Source: Acetobacterium sp.
GTDB taxonomy: Bacteria; Bacillota; Clostridia; Eubacteriales; Eubacteriaceae
Assembly (NCBI RefSeq): GCF_030652775.1
Contig: NZ_JAUSPS010000086.1
Span: forward strand, 1 to 48,788
Direction of reading: 5' to 3'
Length of the DNA: 48,788 nucleotides
Position 1 is the first letter of the stretch. Each line of letters opens with the position of its first letter. Below the pieces are notes generated by a model. It was not told the origin of the DNA, ran no database searches, and was given only the letters and a program-made list of their open reading frames with translations. Positions 40,481 to 48,788 of this stretch are shown here, piece after piece. The position numbers were made by a program, and so were the translations under genes.

Positions 40481-43003
40481 TCATTCGAACGTCGGCAAGA
40501 CGGTATTCACAAATATTTCAATAATTTGGGGGTCAAATTGAGTGCCAGAATTCTGTTTCAGTTGTTCAATGGCGGCTTGTGTAGGCATTGCTTTTCGATA
40601 AGGTCGGTCACTGGTCATTGCGTCATAGGCGTCTGTGATGGCAATAATCCTTGCACCTAAGAGGATTTCACTTTCCCGTAGACCGTTAGGGTAACCTTTT
40701 CCATCCCAGCGTTCATGATGAGAGAGGATCAATTCGGCAATGGGGGCAAGTTCCGGGGCTGACATGGCAATTCGATATCCAATTTCGGGATGTTTCTTCA
40801 TAATGATCCATTCATCTTCGGTTAATTTTCCGGATTTGCTTAATATCCGATCGTCAATCCCTATTTTCCCGAGATCATGGAGCATCGCAAATAATTCCAA
40901 TTTGTTAAGATCTCTCTGGGAAAGATGAAGCGCTAAGCCAATTGCCTTGGAAAATTGGATCATGCGCTGTCCGTGTTCTTCGGTTTCTTTACTTTTTTCA
41001 AACATCGTTGCTTTAATCGATGCGACGATCGAACTATGGGCGCTTTTTCGTTCCAGCAGCTTTTGTTTATACATATCCGCTTCGGCTTCTTTGACGATGT
41101 CAAAAAAATTGATGCTTTCGAGTGCTTTTGTACCAAAGCCTAAGGATAAACTGATATAAGGGATCTCAGGGTTCGGATTACGGTTGGAGGCTTCACAGGC
41201 TTTGCTGATGCGCATAACGATATCTTCAGCGGTGGTGTTATCGGTGTTCGGCAAAAGAATGCAGAATTCATCGCCGCCAGTTCTTGCTAAAATGTCGTTT
41301 TCCCGGCAGCAGCTTTCGATAATCATTCCAGTTCGGATAATGAGTTTATCACCTTCCGTCAGTCCAAAAGCATCATTAATCAGTTTGACGCCATTAATAT
41401 CGCCGATGATGTAGGAAAGGGGGAGTTGTGCTTCGGTATTAATTGTGATCAAACTATTTTCAAAATACTTGCGGTTATATAAACCGGTTAAATAATCGTG
41501 TTCGTTTGCATATTGAATTTCTTCTTCCTTGTTTTTACGATCGGTAATGTCGATGATCAGGCCCTCAAGAGCCTGAACCTGTCCGCTTTCATCATAAAGG
41601 CACTGGCCCTGCTCGTACACCCATTTTATTTCCCCGGTCGCAGTGGAAATTTCATATTCTCCTCTAAATATTTCATGTGTATTGACGCTGTGTGACCACT
41701 GATCCCACACGGTTTTCTGGTATTTGGGCAGAATGAGTTCATTAAAGGCAATCGCTTTGTTGTCCACAAGGGCTTCGGGCTGGTAGCCGGTTAGTTTGTA
41801 ACAGCCATCTGACACAAACTTCATGGTCCAATCGATATCATAATCGCATCGATAGGCGATTCCCGGCAAATTGCTGATAAATACAGCTTTACTCCGTTCG
41901 CTTTCGATCAGTGCATTTTCAGTTTTTTTGTGTTCGCTGATATCATCAATAATACACAGATGATGATATTTACTCTCATGGTCGATTTTTAATGGTGCAA
42001 TGGTCATTTTCACAGTGCACATTGCCCCATCTGGTTTTATATAACGTTTTTCAATAGAATAGCCATCAATTACACCGTTGTTGAATTTTTCAAAGTAATC
42101 AAGGTCTTTTTTTAAATCATCGGGGTGGGTAATTATCGTCCAATTCAATGTATCCAGATCCTCTTTTTTTCTGTCAATAATGCGTAAAAAAGTAGAATTC
42201 ATCATGGCGATGGTCATATCGGTATTAACAATTGAGATACCGACCGGTGCCTGTTCAAAAATAGTTCGAAAAAGCAGCTCACTTTCCTGTTGTTTTTTGC
42301 TCACCACCAACAGTTTGCTTTTTTCCTCGTTCAAAGCGATGTTTTTCAGAAAAACGATATAAAACGAGAATAGAATCAGAAATAGACACAGCATGAAAAT
42401 AAATGCCAGCAAGCTGTTGTAGATCGCCATATTGTACCAGTCTGCTGAAGGATAGTCCATCCCAAAAGTTGCAATAACTTGGCCGGTTTCGTTATCTTTT
42501 AAGGGGACAAGAACACTGGTCCAGGTACCCCATCGATCGGTAGTTGGTTCGGTTATTAAGGTATTCCCTTCATCGAAGATCTGAAAGAAAGTTTCAGTAG
42601 CTTCGGTATATTCTTGGCCGGGTGGAGAATAGTCGCTGGAATTTTCGGGTTCTGAATCCGCAATAAAATAGAGATGGTTATTTTTCAGCGTATAAATATA
42701 AGCAAATCTAAAGTTGGTGTTCAGCGCAGTAAGACTTTTTAAACTTTCTTTAATTTGCTGATATTCAGGTTTGTTGATATCATCCGGTATCACTTCAAGC
42801 TGATCGAGCGGGATCAACTGAAAACCGGCAGCAGCCGTTTCGACGGTTAACATGGCCTCATCTTCTGTTTCCTGAAGACTTATTATCCAGGTATATCGAA
42901 TAAAAAACAGACTAAAAATAATGAGACTGATAAGGCAAAATCGAAATACTGTTTTGGGATTGATTCTTTGTTTGAGGCGTTGAAATGTTGGTGTCTGTTT
43001 CAT
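40481..43003 (-). CDS. PAS-PAS-GGDEF-HD-GYP bifunctional cyclic-di-GMP protein
   Basis: 840 residues. Transmembrane helices near 18-38 (FRFCLISLIIFSLFFIRY) and 195-218 (LLAFIFMLCLFLILFSFYIV) bracket an extracellular sensor. Two PAS domains follow (about 245-360 and 370-490), then GGDEF (HDYLTGLYNRKYF, active site GGDEF, I-site REND) and a C-terminal HD-GYP with MLHDLGKIGIDDRI and HHERWDGKGYP. Both active sites look intact, so the protein could both make and break cyclic-di-GMP, switched by its sensor and PAS domains. Flanked by a short direct repeat. Confidence 0.93.
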   Translation of the reverse strand: MKQTPTFQRLKQRINPKTVFRFCLISLIIFSLFFIRYTWIISLQETEDEAMLTVETAAAGFQLIPLDQLEVIPDDINKPEYQQIKESLKSLTALNTNFRFAYIYTLKNNHLYFIADSEPENSSDYSPPGQEYTEATETFFQIFDEGNTLITEPTTDRWGTWTSVLVPLKDNETGQVIATFGMDYPSADWYNMAIYNSLLAFIFMLCLFLILFSFYIVFLKNIALNEEKSKLLVVSKKQQESELLFRTIFEQAPVGISIVNTDMTIAMMNSTFLRIIDRKKEDLDTLNWTIITHPDDLKKDLDYFEKFNNGVIDGYSIEKRYIKPDGAMCTVKMTIAPLKIDHESKYHHLCIIDDISEHKKTENALIESERSKAVFISNLPGIAYRCDYDIDWTMKFVSDGCYKLTGYQPEALVDNKAIAFNELILPKYQKTVWDQWSHSVNTHEIFRGEYEISTATGEIKWVYEQGQCLYDESGQVQALEGLIIDITDRKNKEEEIQYANEHDYLTGLYNRKYFENSLITINTEAQLPLSYIIGDINGVKLINDAFGLTEGDKLIIRTGMIIESCCRENDILARTGGDEFCILLPNTDNTTAEDIVMRISKACEASNRNPNPEIPYISLSLGFGTKALESINFFDIVKEAEADMYKQKLLERKSAHSSIVASIKATMFEKSKETEEHGQRMIQFSKAIGLALHLSQRDLNKLELFAMLHDLGKIGIDDRILSKSGKLTEDEWIIMKKHPEIGYRIAMSAPELAPIAELILSHHERWDGKGYPNGLRESEILLGARIIAITDAYDAMTSDRPYRKAMPTQAAIEQLKQNSGTQFDPQIIEIFVNTVLPTFE

Positions 43004-43263
43004 AAAACACGCTCCTTAAAAGTATATGTCTTTCAATATAACGCAATTTTAACCCAGCTTCAAAATTCAGCTGAGACATTAAACAAAAAAATGAAATTTC
43101 TCAAAAAAAGTTAATCGAAAAATGCGCCCAACATCTAAGCATAATGAACATATAAAATAACGAAAAACAGACAAGAGGATCATACCACTATGATAAACCA
43201 AAACAATCCGTCTGAACAGATAAATATTGTATTTCTCGGATCGAGTTTTAGGGAGATGCTGAG

Positions 43264-43440
43264 ATGCAATCGCTCGATGTTTCAGAAAAACATCGTGAAT
43301 TGGGGTTCAGCGAACTTTGGTTAAGCAATGCCATCATAGGAGGGATTGTAAAAAAGATGCGTAATGCCAATTACCTCTTAACAGTGGGTTTTATATGCGC
43401 AAAACCACTCTTGCCAGTCACTTTCCTATTAGCGGCTTGA
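43264..43440 (+). CDS. Short hypothetical ORF with ribosome binding site (58 aa)
   Basis: The intergenic stretch 43004-43846 has no clear gene. Within it, a GGGAGA ribosome binding site leads to an ATG and a 58-residue frame (MQSLDVSEKHRELGFSEL, NAIIGGIVKKMRNANYLL, then a hydrophobic GFICAKPLLPVTFLLAA end). A second overlapping frame (43191-43322, 43 residues) also has AAGAGGAT upstream. Neither matches a family I know. They may be noise, a membrane peptide or a remnant. The rest of the region has TATAAT-like sequence at 43581-43586 and the second direct repeat. Confidence 0.25.
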   Translation: MQSLDVSEKHRELGFSELWLSNAIIGGIVKKMRNANYLLTVGFICAKPLLPVTFLLAA

Positions 43441-43670
43441 TGAGGTAAATGGCTGCTTTGAAGGGGCGAACTAAACGCTACTGTGCTCAATGTGAGATCG
43501 CGTGGGTGGAACAATGGGATCAGAAAAGATCTTTTTCAGTTTAATTGAATTTTTAACTACAATTTCCATTAAGCGTGAGATATAATAAAATATATTTAAA
43601 AAGAGGAACGAGCACACTGGCTGTCTGGTTCAATAGTCTGCCATGGGGACGTTTTTGTTTGTCCGGTCTT

Positions 43671-43687
43671 AAGTAGAAGCAAGTGGG
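43671..43687. repeat. Short direct repeat, copy 2
   Basis: AAGTAGAAGCAAGTGGG, nearly identical to 40375-40392. It lies in the leader region before the M13 peptidase gene. Confidence 0.5.
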
Positions 43688-43846
43688 CTTGTGAAATTTA
43701 AAAAACCTAGGTGATTGTTGAATAAAAACAATGTGAACGATGAGATGTTACTAAAATCGCATTCAGGGTGAGGTTAGTATTTTAACCAAAATTATATTCA
43801 GCCACAAATCTAACGGGAGACACACTAAGAGAACAGAGGAGATGAA

Positions 43847-45862
43847 ATGAAAAAAAATAAGGGGAGAAAAAAAATAGCCCTGATCATGGTTTTTTTATTG
43901 ATGATCAGCTTAACCGGCTGTGCGAGTTCAACGACCGGAAAAACGGTTAAACTGAGTGTGTCCGAGGACTATTATGGCGCCATTAATTATGACTTGCTTC
44001 AGGATAAGACGATCCCGGCAACCGAAGGTGAATGGACCTACTTCTATGAATTGGACGAGCAAACATCAGTCCAACTCCAGGAGATTGTCAGCGAATTGTC
44101 TAATAGTGGGGAAACCTATCCCAAGGGCAGCAGTGAGCAGAAAATAAGCGATTTGTACGCCTGCGCCACTGATCTCGACAATCGCAACGCTCAGGGCCTG
44201 ACTGCGGTGACACCCTATCTTGAGCAGATTGAATCAGCCCGGAATCTGGATGAGTATCTGGATGGACTGATCGCCTTATCGGGCATCGGTGAGACCAGCC
44301 TGATTCGTTATGGTTATTATCAGGATGATATGAATTCGGATACGATGATGATTGCCTTTGAGTCGATGGATGACTTGATCGGCAAAGAATACATTGAAAA
44401 TGATTCAATGCAGGAATATTGTGACGCCTATAAGGTGTACATCCGGGAGATGCTGATTCTCAGCGGCGAGGAAAAAGGGGCCGCCGGGGCAAATGCTGAA
44501 GCAGTTTATGCCTTTGCCAGTGAAGTGGCCGCACAGGCCTTGCCGCCAGAAGCGTTTTATAACCCGGATAGCTACTATAATGCCTACAGCTATGATGAAT
44601 TGCTGGCGCTATACGCCAATATCAACATGCCGAAGTATCTGGAAGCGCAGGGGCTTTCCCGGGAGGATCACTACATCGTGATGGAAGTGGCTGCGGCCAA
44701 ACAGATCAATGCACTGTTTACCGAAGAAAACCTGTCGGTGCTGAAAGAGTATACAAAATTTGTGGTCTTAAATGATCTGGCCGACTATGCTCCAGTTGAT
44801 TATCGGGATCTTAAACTCGAGATGGCCATGAAACTGGATGGCTCAACCGAGAAAAAAAGTGATGTGCGGCTGGCCTTTGATGAGGTGTCAACGTTTTTGG
44901 AATGGGAATTCGGAAAGATCTACGTGGCAAAATACTTTGATGAAAAAGCCAAGCAGGATGTTAAAACTATGGTGGCAACAATTATTGAAGAATACAAAAA
45001 AATCATCAACGCCCAGGATTGGATGAGCCCGGAGACCAAACAGAAAGCCATCCTGAAGCTGGACACCATGGATCTAAAAATTGGTTATCCCGATCAGTGG
45101 AGTACCATCGGCGATTATCTCAAGGTGACGCCGCTGGCAGAAGGTGGTAATTATCTGGACAATGCGATTGAACTTCAGAAGGCAGCCCGACAATTTGACT
45201 ACGATGAATATAAAAAGGGTGTTAACCGGGAGCAATGGTATATGCCCCCTCAGACTGTCAATGCCTATTACAATCCGGCCAATAATGAGATCGTCTTTCC
45301 GGCGGCCATCTTGCAGGCCCCCTATTTTGATGCAGATCAAAGTAATGGCAAAAACCTGGGCGGGATCGGTGCGGTTATTGCCCATGAAATCAGTCATGCC
45401 TTTGATAAAAACGGCTCGTTATACGATGAAAAGGGCAATTATAATATCTGGTGGACGGATGCCGAATACCAGAAATATGACGCTTTGTCACAGAAAATCA
45501 TCGATTATTATGGGAACTACACTATTTCGACCGGCGATTCGGTTGATGGGACCCTGACCCTGTCAGAGAACATTGCTGATTTGGGGGCCTTGACGGCGGT
45601 CACGGCAGTGGCCGAAAAACAGGGCCAATCGCTGGAAGATGTTTATACCAACTGGGCCACAATCTGGGCCAAAGTGTCGACCCCGGATCTGGAAAAGAGT
45701 TATCTGATAACCGATGTTCATGCCCCAGCGCTGGTTCGGGTTAATGCCGTGCTCAGTTCAATCGATACCTTTTATGAAATCTATGGGATTAAAGCAGGCG
45801 ATAAAATGTATGTTGCACCGGAAGATCGGGTGGCAATCTGGCAGACGAATGCGGCACAATAA
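43847..45862 (+). CDS. M13-family zinc metallopeptidase lipoprotein
   Basis: 671 residues. Lipoprotein signal ending in SLTGC, an M13 N-terminal helical domain, and a C-terminal catalytic domain: substrate-binding NAYYNP, zinc motif HEISHAFD, third ligand in SENIADLGALTA, and the C-terminal DVHAPALVRVNAV. This is a neprilysin-like endopeptidase at the outer cell surface that cleaves oligopeptides. Related proteins are usually 630-700 residues. With the ChW subtilase nearby, it fits surface peptide breakdown. GAGGAG precedes the start. Confidence 0.93.
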   Translation: MKKNKGRKKIALIMVFLLMISLTGCASSTTGKTVKLSVSEDYYGAINYDLLQDKTIPATEGEWTYFYELDEQTSVQLQEIVSELSNSGETYPKGSSEQKISDLYACATDLDNRNAQGLTAVTPYLEQIESARNLDEYLDGLIALSGIGETSLIRYGYYQDDMNSDTMMIAFESMDDLIGKEYIENDSMQEYCDAYKVYIREMLILSGEEKGAAGANAEAVYAFASEVAAQALPPEAFYNPDSYYNAYSYDELLALYANINMPKYLEAQGLSREDHYIVMEVAAAKQINALFTEENLSVLKEYTKFVVLNDLADYAPVDYRDLKLEMAMKLDGSTEKKSDVRLAFDEVSTFLEWEFGKIYVAKYFDEKAKQDVKTMVATIIEEYKKIINAQDWMSPETKQKAILKLDTMDLKIGYPDQWSTIGDYLKVTPLAEGGNYLDNAIELQKAARQFDYDEYKKGVNREQWYMPPQTVNAYYNPANNEIVFPAAILQAPYFDADQSNGKNLGGIGAVIAHEISHAFDKNGSLYDEKGNYNIWWTDAEYQKYDALSQKIIDYYGNYTISTGDSVDGTLTLSENIADLGALTAVTAVAEKQGQSLEDVYTNWATIWAKVSTPDLEKSYLITDVHAPALVRVNAVLSSIDTFYEIYGIKAGDKMYVAPEDRVAIWQTNAAQ

Positions 45863-45931
45863 CCTTTTATTCGGCACTCCTTTTGGCATAAAAACTTGCT
45901 GTATTGCCAATTGCGTAAAGTCAAATGATCA

Positions 45932-45973
45932 GCAACGCAGATTTCCTGTCGAACGTGCAGAAATCTGCGTTGC
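45932..45973 (+). terminator. Hairpin after the M13 gene
   Basis: GCAACGCAGATTT pairs perfectly with AAATCTGCGTTGC around a 16-base loop; only three T follow, so termination may be incomplete. Confidence 0.6.
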
Positions 45974-46087
45974 TTTATTATTGGCTTAAACCAAAAGCAA
46001 AACAGCGCTTTTGAAAAACCAGATTTAATGCTACAATGCCAAATATAAAATGAACAAACTAAGATTTTAGTCGCAAAGGAGAAAATT

Positions 46088-46450
46088 ATGAAATTAGCAT
46101 GGGTAACGGTCACCGTTAAGGATATGGATGAATCAATCCGGTTTTATACCGATGTTGTTGGTTTGACAGTTGACAGCCGCCGGCCAGCCGGACCAGATAT
46201 TGAATTGGCTTTTTTAGGGGATGGCGACACCAAGCTGGAACTGGTTTGCAATCGGACCATCCAGGAGTTTGGAATCGGAACCAGTATTTCTCTGGGGTTT
46301 GAAGTTGACTCGCTGGACGAGACCATGGCAGCTTTAAAAGCCAAAGGCATTGCTCTGCACAGTGGCCCGTTTCAACCGACACCATCGATTAAGTTTTTAT
46401 TTATTACCGATCCCAATGGGTTGAAGGTTCAGTTTTTGGAGCATGTCTAG
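46088..46450 (+). CDS. VOC-superfamily (glyoxalase-like) protein
   Basis: 120 residues with two beta-alpha-beta-beta-beta modules: VTVKDMDESIRFYTDVVGL and GFEVDSLDETMAALKAKG, ending ITDPNGLKVQFLE. Two of the usual metal ligands, a His early and a Glu at the end, are only partly evident (E in VQFLE), so substrate and metal are open. Candidates are glyoxalase-, dioxygenase- or antibiotic-binding members. AAAGGAG precedes the start; a terminator follows. Confidence 0.85.
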   Translation: MKLAWVTVTVKDMDESIRFYTDVVGLTVDSRRPAGPDIELAFLGDGDTKLELVCNRTIQEFGIGTSISLGFEVDSLDETMAALKAKGIALHSGPFQPTPSIKFLFITDPNGLKVQFLEHV

Positions 46451-46512
46451 CAGGCAGAAAAGAAAGAATGTCAACAAAATTAGTGATCAGCCTCCCGGTT
46501 CGCTTTTTACAG

Positions 46513-46546
46513 CTCACAGGCCTTAATCCTGTGAGTGTATTTTTTT
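46513..46546 (+). terminator. Terminator after the VOC gene
   Basis: CTCACAGG pairs with CCTGTGAG around a seven-base loop and leads into a T-rich stretch. Confidence 0.85.
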
Positions 46547-46597
46547 GCCAAATATCGATATAATCTTTCCCTCTATGCCATTAAATGATACAATAAA
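46541..46597 (+). repeat. Dispersed intergenic leader repeat, copy 2
   Basis: TTTTTTGCCAAATATCGATA, then ATCTTTCCCTCT, GCCATTAAATGATACAAT match 37450-37508. Both copies follow a terminator and precede fused gene fragments. Confidence 0.6.
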
Positions 46598-46638
46598 TCC
46601 ATTCGAACCGATTACACAGGCATTGAGGTAAAGGTCAG

Positions 46639-46993
46639 ATGAAGTCAAAATATGCTTTTTTAACCGATCACTTTCCGGCGCTGGCCGGGATGGGCAGTCT
46701 GGCCGAAGACTATCTGTATACGGATGGTAATTCCTGCCTGATCAAGCTGTGGGCCCCAGGGCAAGCAGGATTTTCGAAAATATGAAGCCTTCAGCGGCTG
46801 CGAGCTGGTTCATGACACCCATCGGCTGGCTCTAATGAACGCCATTCTCCACGATATTGAAGGCGAGATTCTGCAAACGGACACCCTGTTCAACGCCGAT
46901 AAGGCGATGAAAAAATTTGATGTAGTACTGACCAACCTACCCTTTGGTATCAAAAAAGGCGGTGAGCGCAGCACTACTGCAACGGGCTACTGA
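46639..46993 (+). pseudogene. Fused fragments of type I restriction-modification genes (HsdR start, HsdM middle)
   Basis: From the ATG at 46639 a 48-residue frame encodes the HsdR N-terminus (SKYAFLTDHFPALAGMGSL, AEDYLYTDGNSCLIKL) and stops at 46785. From about 46760 another frame carries a middle piece of an HsdM N6-adenine methylase (GCELVHDTHRLALMNAILHD, VVLTNLPFGIKKGGE) and stops at 46993. The methylase motif NPPF is NLPF here. HsdR and HsdM lie in different frames and most of both genes, and all of HsdS, is missing. This is a deleted restriction locus, not a working system. Confidence 0.8.
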
Positions 46994-47125
46994 CCCATCT
47001 TGGCGAAGAAACCAGCTGTCGGATTCTTGTTAGCAGCTGGTAGCCAGGCACACTTAATGTTTTGATGAGCATTTATGTTGTCTGGGCTTTGATTTGAAGT
47101 ATTTATAGTTTAAAAGGAGTTATCA

Positions 47126-47311
47126 ATGTTTTCACGAACCTGGCATGGGATTGTGCCGCTTAAAATGCGGGCGGCGTTTGAACAATACGAATATCAAACC
47201 GGTGTTAAAGATACCCTGGCAATAAAGGGCAATATGGGTGCTTTTTTGAAAATTGTCGAGCAGGGTGATTATGCTCACTTTTTTCTCTGTACAAGGAGAA
47301 AAACCCGATGA
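47126..47311 (+). pseudogene. Truncated ABM-like monooxygenase-family protein
   Basis: 61 residues resembling the first half of small antibiotic-biosynthesis-monooxygenase-like proteins of about 100 residues (MFSRTWHGIVPLKMRAAFEQ, YETGVKDT-like, NMGAFLKIVEQGDYAHFFL). It has AAAGGAG upstream, so it may be translated, but the C-terminal half is replaced by the ribosome binding site and start of the GNAT gene, which it overlaps by four bases. Confidence 0.6.
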
Positions 47312-47793
47312 AATGCGCAAAAAATCAGATGACAGCCATTACCTATCATAGCGGGGATGAAACGCTGCTGGATGAAATTCAGGAGCTTTGGGAAGCGTTA
47401 AATCAACATCACCATCAAGCCGCCGTGAATTTTAAAGCTCATTATGAAACGTTTACTTTTGAAATGCGTAAAAAAAATCTACTCCTAAAGGCCAAAAATG
47501 GGCAGTTGCGAATTGAGATTGCAGTTGATCCAGAAACGGTCAAAAATGTCGGGTACTGTATTTCCCGGGTCGAATTTTCCGGTGATGCTGAAATGGAATC
47601 CTTATATGTGCTGGAAAAATATCGGGGGATGGGCCTCGGTGAAAAGCTGCTAAGCAATGCCATTACCTGGATGGATGAGATGGGGGCGCACTCTAAAACT
47701 GTGTCGGTGGCAGTGGGCAATGAGAAAGCCTTCAGCTTTTATGAGCGTTTTGGTTTTTATCCCAGAAAAACACTACTGGAACAGATAAAATAG
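47308..47793 (+). CDS. GNAT-family N-acetyltransferase
   Basis: 161 residues with a complete GNAT core: VEFSGDAEMESLYVLEKYRG, the acetyl-CoA pyrophosphate loop RGMGLGEKLL, and the C-terminal VAVGNEKAFSFYERFGFYPR. It acetylates an amine on an unknown substrate. AAGGAG precedes the ATG at the right distance. It is the only gene in this stretch that looks intact. Confidence 0.88.
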   Translation: MKCAKNQMTAITYHSGDETLLDEIQELWEALNQHHHQAAVNFKAHYETFTFEMRKKNLLLKAKNGQLRIEIAVDPETVKNVGYCISRVEFSGDAEMESLYVLEKYRGMGLGEKLLSNAITWMDEMGAHSKTVSVAVGNEKAFSFYERFGFYPRKTLLEQIK

Positions 47794-47833
47794 TATGCTG
47801 GGCTTTGGTGCCTGGCCAACCTGTCTTAAATAA

Positions 47834-48195
47834 ATTTACCAGCAATCATTTTATAATCCGGTTCACGGTAAACTACGGCTTTCTGATCGTGATCACTATG
47901 AGCTAAAAAAAAAGAATTTGAGATGATGCGTAAATGTTCGGGACTGGGATTCAAAATGTCAGAACCGATCAGTTTCGGGGTATGCAATAGAGATCAGAAT
48001 GTTTATATTTTGTTAACCTGGATTGAAGGTGAAGACCTGGAATTTGCCCTGCCTAAGCTAAAAAAGGATGTGCAATATGCATTAGGCCGGGAAGCAGGTT
48101 GCATATTAAAGAGCATCCATAGCCTTAAAGTACCGGATGACCAAATCCCGACACATACTAAGATTCAAAAGAAAAGAAAGCAGCTGCAAAAATAA
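47834..48195 (+). pseudogene. Frameshifted, truncated aminoglycoside-phosphotransferase-like gene
   Basis: Two frames together encode kinase-like sequence: HGKLRLSDRDHYELKK upstream (frame with 47858) and EFEMMRKCSGLGFKMSEPIS downstream (frame with 47923), followed by YILLTWIEGEDLEFALPKL and KSIHSLKVP. They are joined by a run of nine A at 47905-47913, where a tenth would restore the frame. The N-terminal ATP loop and the whole C-terminal catalytic half are missing. It is a remnant and not a resistance gene. The following 48196-48446 holds nothing I recognise. Confidence 0.72.
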
Positions 48196-48446
48196 ACAGG
48201 ATCAGTTCCATCACTCGAATGAGTGAAAACAATAATCGTTGATTCATAAATTATTACTTAAACAAGGAAAGGATGTGAATAATCCTGGTTTCTATTAGCC
48301 AACAGGAAATACATATTGGGGTTGGCAACATCCGTTTAACCCGGATTACGATCCTGTGACGCTATCGCTTGACCTTCCGGTTAAGTGAAGATCCTGAACA
48401 TCTTGCATGCTGTGCGATTTGTGATGGGTTAGAAACCGGGAATAGT

Positions 48447-48788
48447 GTGAACGAGAACAATATTGCTTTATTGATTGATGTCGACAATGTTAGTGCCAAA
48501 TATGTAAAAAGCATCTTTGAAGAATTAAATGCTTTTGGAACGGTGTCAATCCGACGGATTTATGGTAACTGGAAAAAAACCTATGGCTGGAATGAAGATA
48601 TTTTACTGGAATACTCAATTCAGCCGATTCAACAATTTGATTATACTAAGGGAAAAAATGCGACCGACATGGCTATGGTGATTGATGCCATGGACATGCT
48701 GTACTCGCATAATATCGATGTGTTTTGCATTGTCACCAGTGACAGTGATTTTACCAAATTGGCCATGCGATTAAGAGAATCACAAGCG
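48447..48788 (+). CDS. NYN-domain (LabA/DUF88-like) protein, 3' partial
   Basis: 114 codons to the window edge. A GTG start, with only a weak ribosome binding site, opens a NYN/PIN-like ribonuclease domain: ALLIDVDNVSAKYV, GTVSIRRIYGNWKK, GKNATDMAMVIDAMDML and CIVTSDSDFTKLAMRLRE. All four acidic residue clusters of the active site are there. Such proteins act on RNA and often carry C-terminal OST-HTH domains, which would lie outside the window. A longer upstream in-frame start is possible; no ATG is present. Confidence 0.8.
   Translation, partial: MNENNIALLIDVDNVSAKYVKSIFEELNAFGTVSIRRIYGNWKKTYGWNEDILLEYSIQPIQQFDYTKGKNATDMAMVIDAMDMLYSHNIDVFCIVTSDSDFTKLAMRLRESQA

Noticed and set aside
46760..46993. 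Active DNA methylase
   Set aside because: Only a middle piece remains, with NLPF instead of NPPF and no S-adenosylmethionine motif or specificity subunit.

Overview
The window looks like chromosomal DNA of an anaerobic, motile-to-sessile Firmicute, most plausibly an Acetobacterium-like member of the Eubacteriales. This is inferred from the gene set (strict-anaerobe hybrid cluster protein, flavodiiron protein, GlpP, ChW surface repeats, many cyclic-di-GMP proteins), strong AGGAGG-type ribosome binding sites and moderate GC content. No rRNA, tRNA, CRISPR array or intact transposon is visible.

Layout. 1-5.1 kb: the end of a receiver-receiver-diguanylate cyclase protein, a candidate structured RNA with its own terminator, a flavodiiron protein, a decayed piece of a nitrite/sulfite-reductase-like gene, and hydroxylamine reductase (hcp); together a nitric oxide/oxygen defence neighbourhood. 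5.1-9.6 kb: a regulatory intergenic region with perfect inverted repeats, then a lipase-GAF-degenerate ABC ATPase fusion, a Yip1-like membrane protein, a soluble P-type-ATPase-like HAD protein and an alpha/beta hydrolase. 9.6-17.2 kb: glpP, a strong terminator, then a six-gene operon (FGGY kinase, SDR, GlpA-like and GlpB-like flavoproteins, DUF1667 protein, class II aldolase) that reads as a catabolic route from a polyol or ketose to dihydroxyacetone phosphate; copies of a short palindromic repeat sit between its genes. 17.2-22 kb: a repetitive acidic protein, D-serine ammonia-lyase behind an AraC-family remnant, a surface protein controlled by a class I cyclic-di-GMP riboswitch, and a secreted DUF2202 ferritin-like protein. 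22-26.1 kb: a translationally coupled pair, a zinc-ribbon membrane protein and a 920-residue secreted protein, of unknown function. 26.2-33.7 kb: a minus-strand series: Cache-HAMP-PAS-GGDEF protein, DEDDh exonuclease, DUF3089 lipoprotein, flavin-binding PNPOx-like protein, AraC regulator, CPBP protease and TetR regulator. 33.7-46.5 kb: frameshifted EAL gene, HelD-like helicase, two gene fragments, ChW-anchored subtilase, PAS-PAS-GGDEF-HD-GYP protein, an 840-base region without a sure gene, M13 metallopeptidase lipoprotein and a VOC protein. 46.5-48.8 kb: a graveyard of fragments (type I restriction-modification, ABM, aminoglycoside phosphotransferase) around an intact GNAT, ending in a partial NYN-domain gene.

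Two themes tie the window together. The first is cyclic-di-GMP: three diguanylate cyclases (all with an I-site), one of them also an HD-GYP phosphodiesterase, one broken EAL gene, and a riboswitch that reads the signal out onto a cell-surface protein. The second is carbon acquisition through phosphorylated polyols under GlpP-type antitermination. The most novel-looking items are the lipase-GAF-pseudoABC fusion, the kinase/GlpAB/DUF1667/aldolase operon, the zinc-ribbon/secreted-protein pair, and the unassigned structured RNA upstream of the flavodiiron gene.
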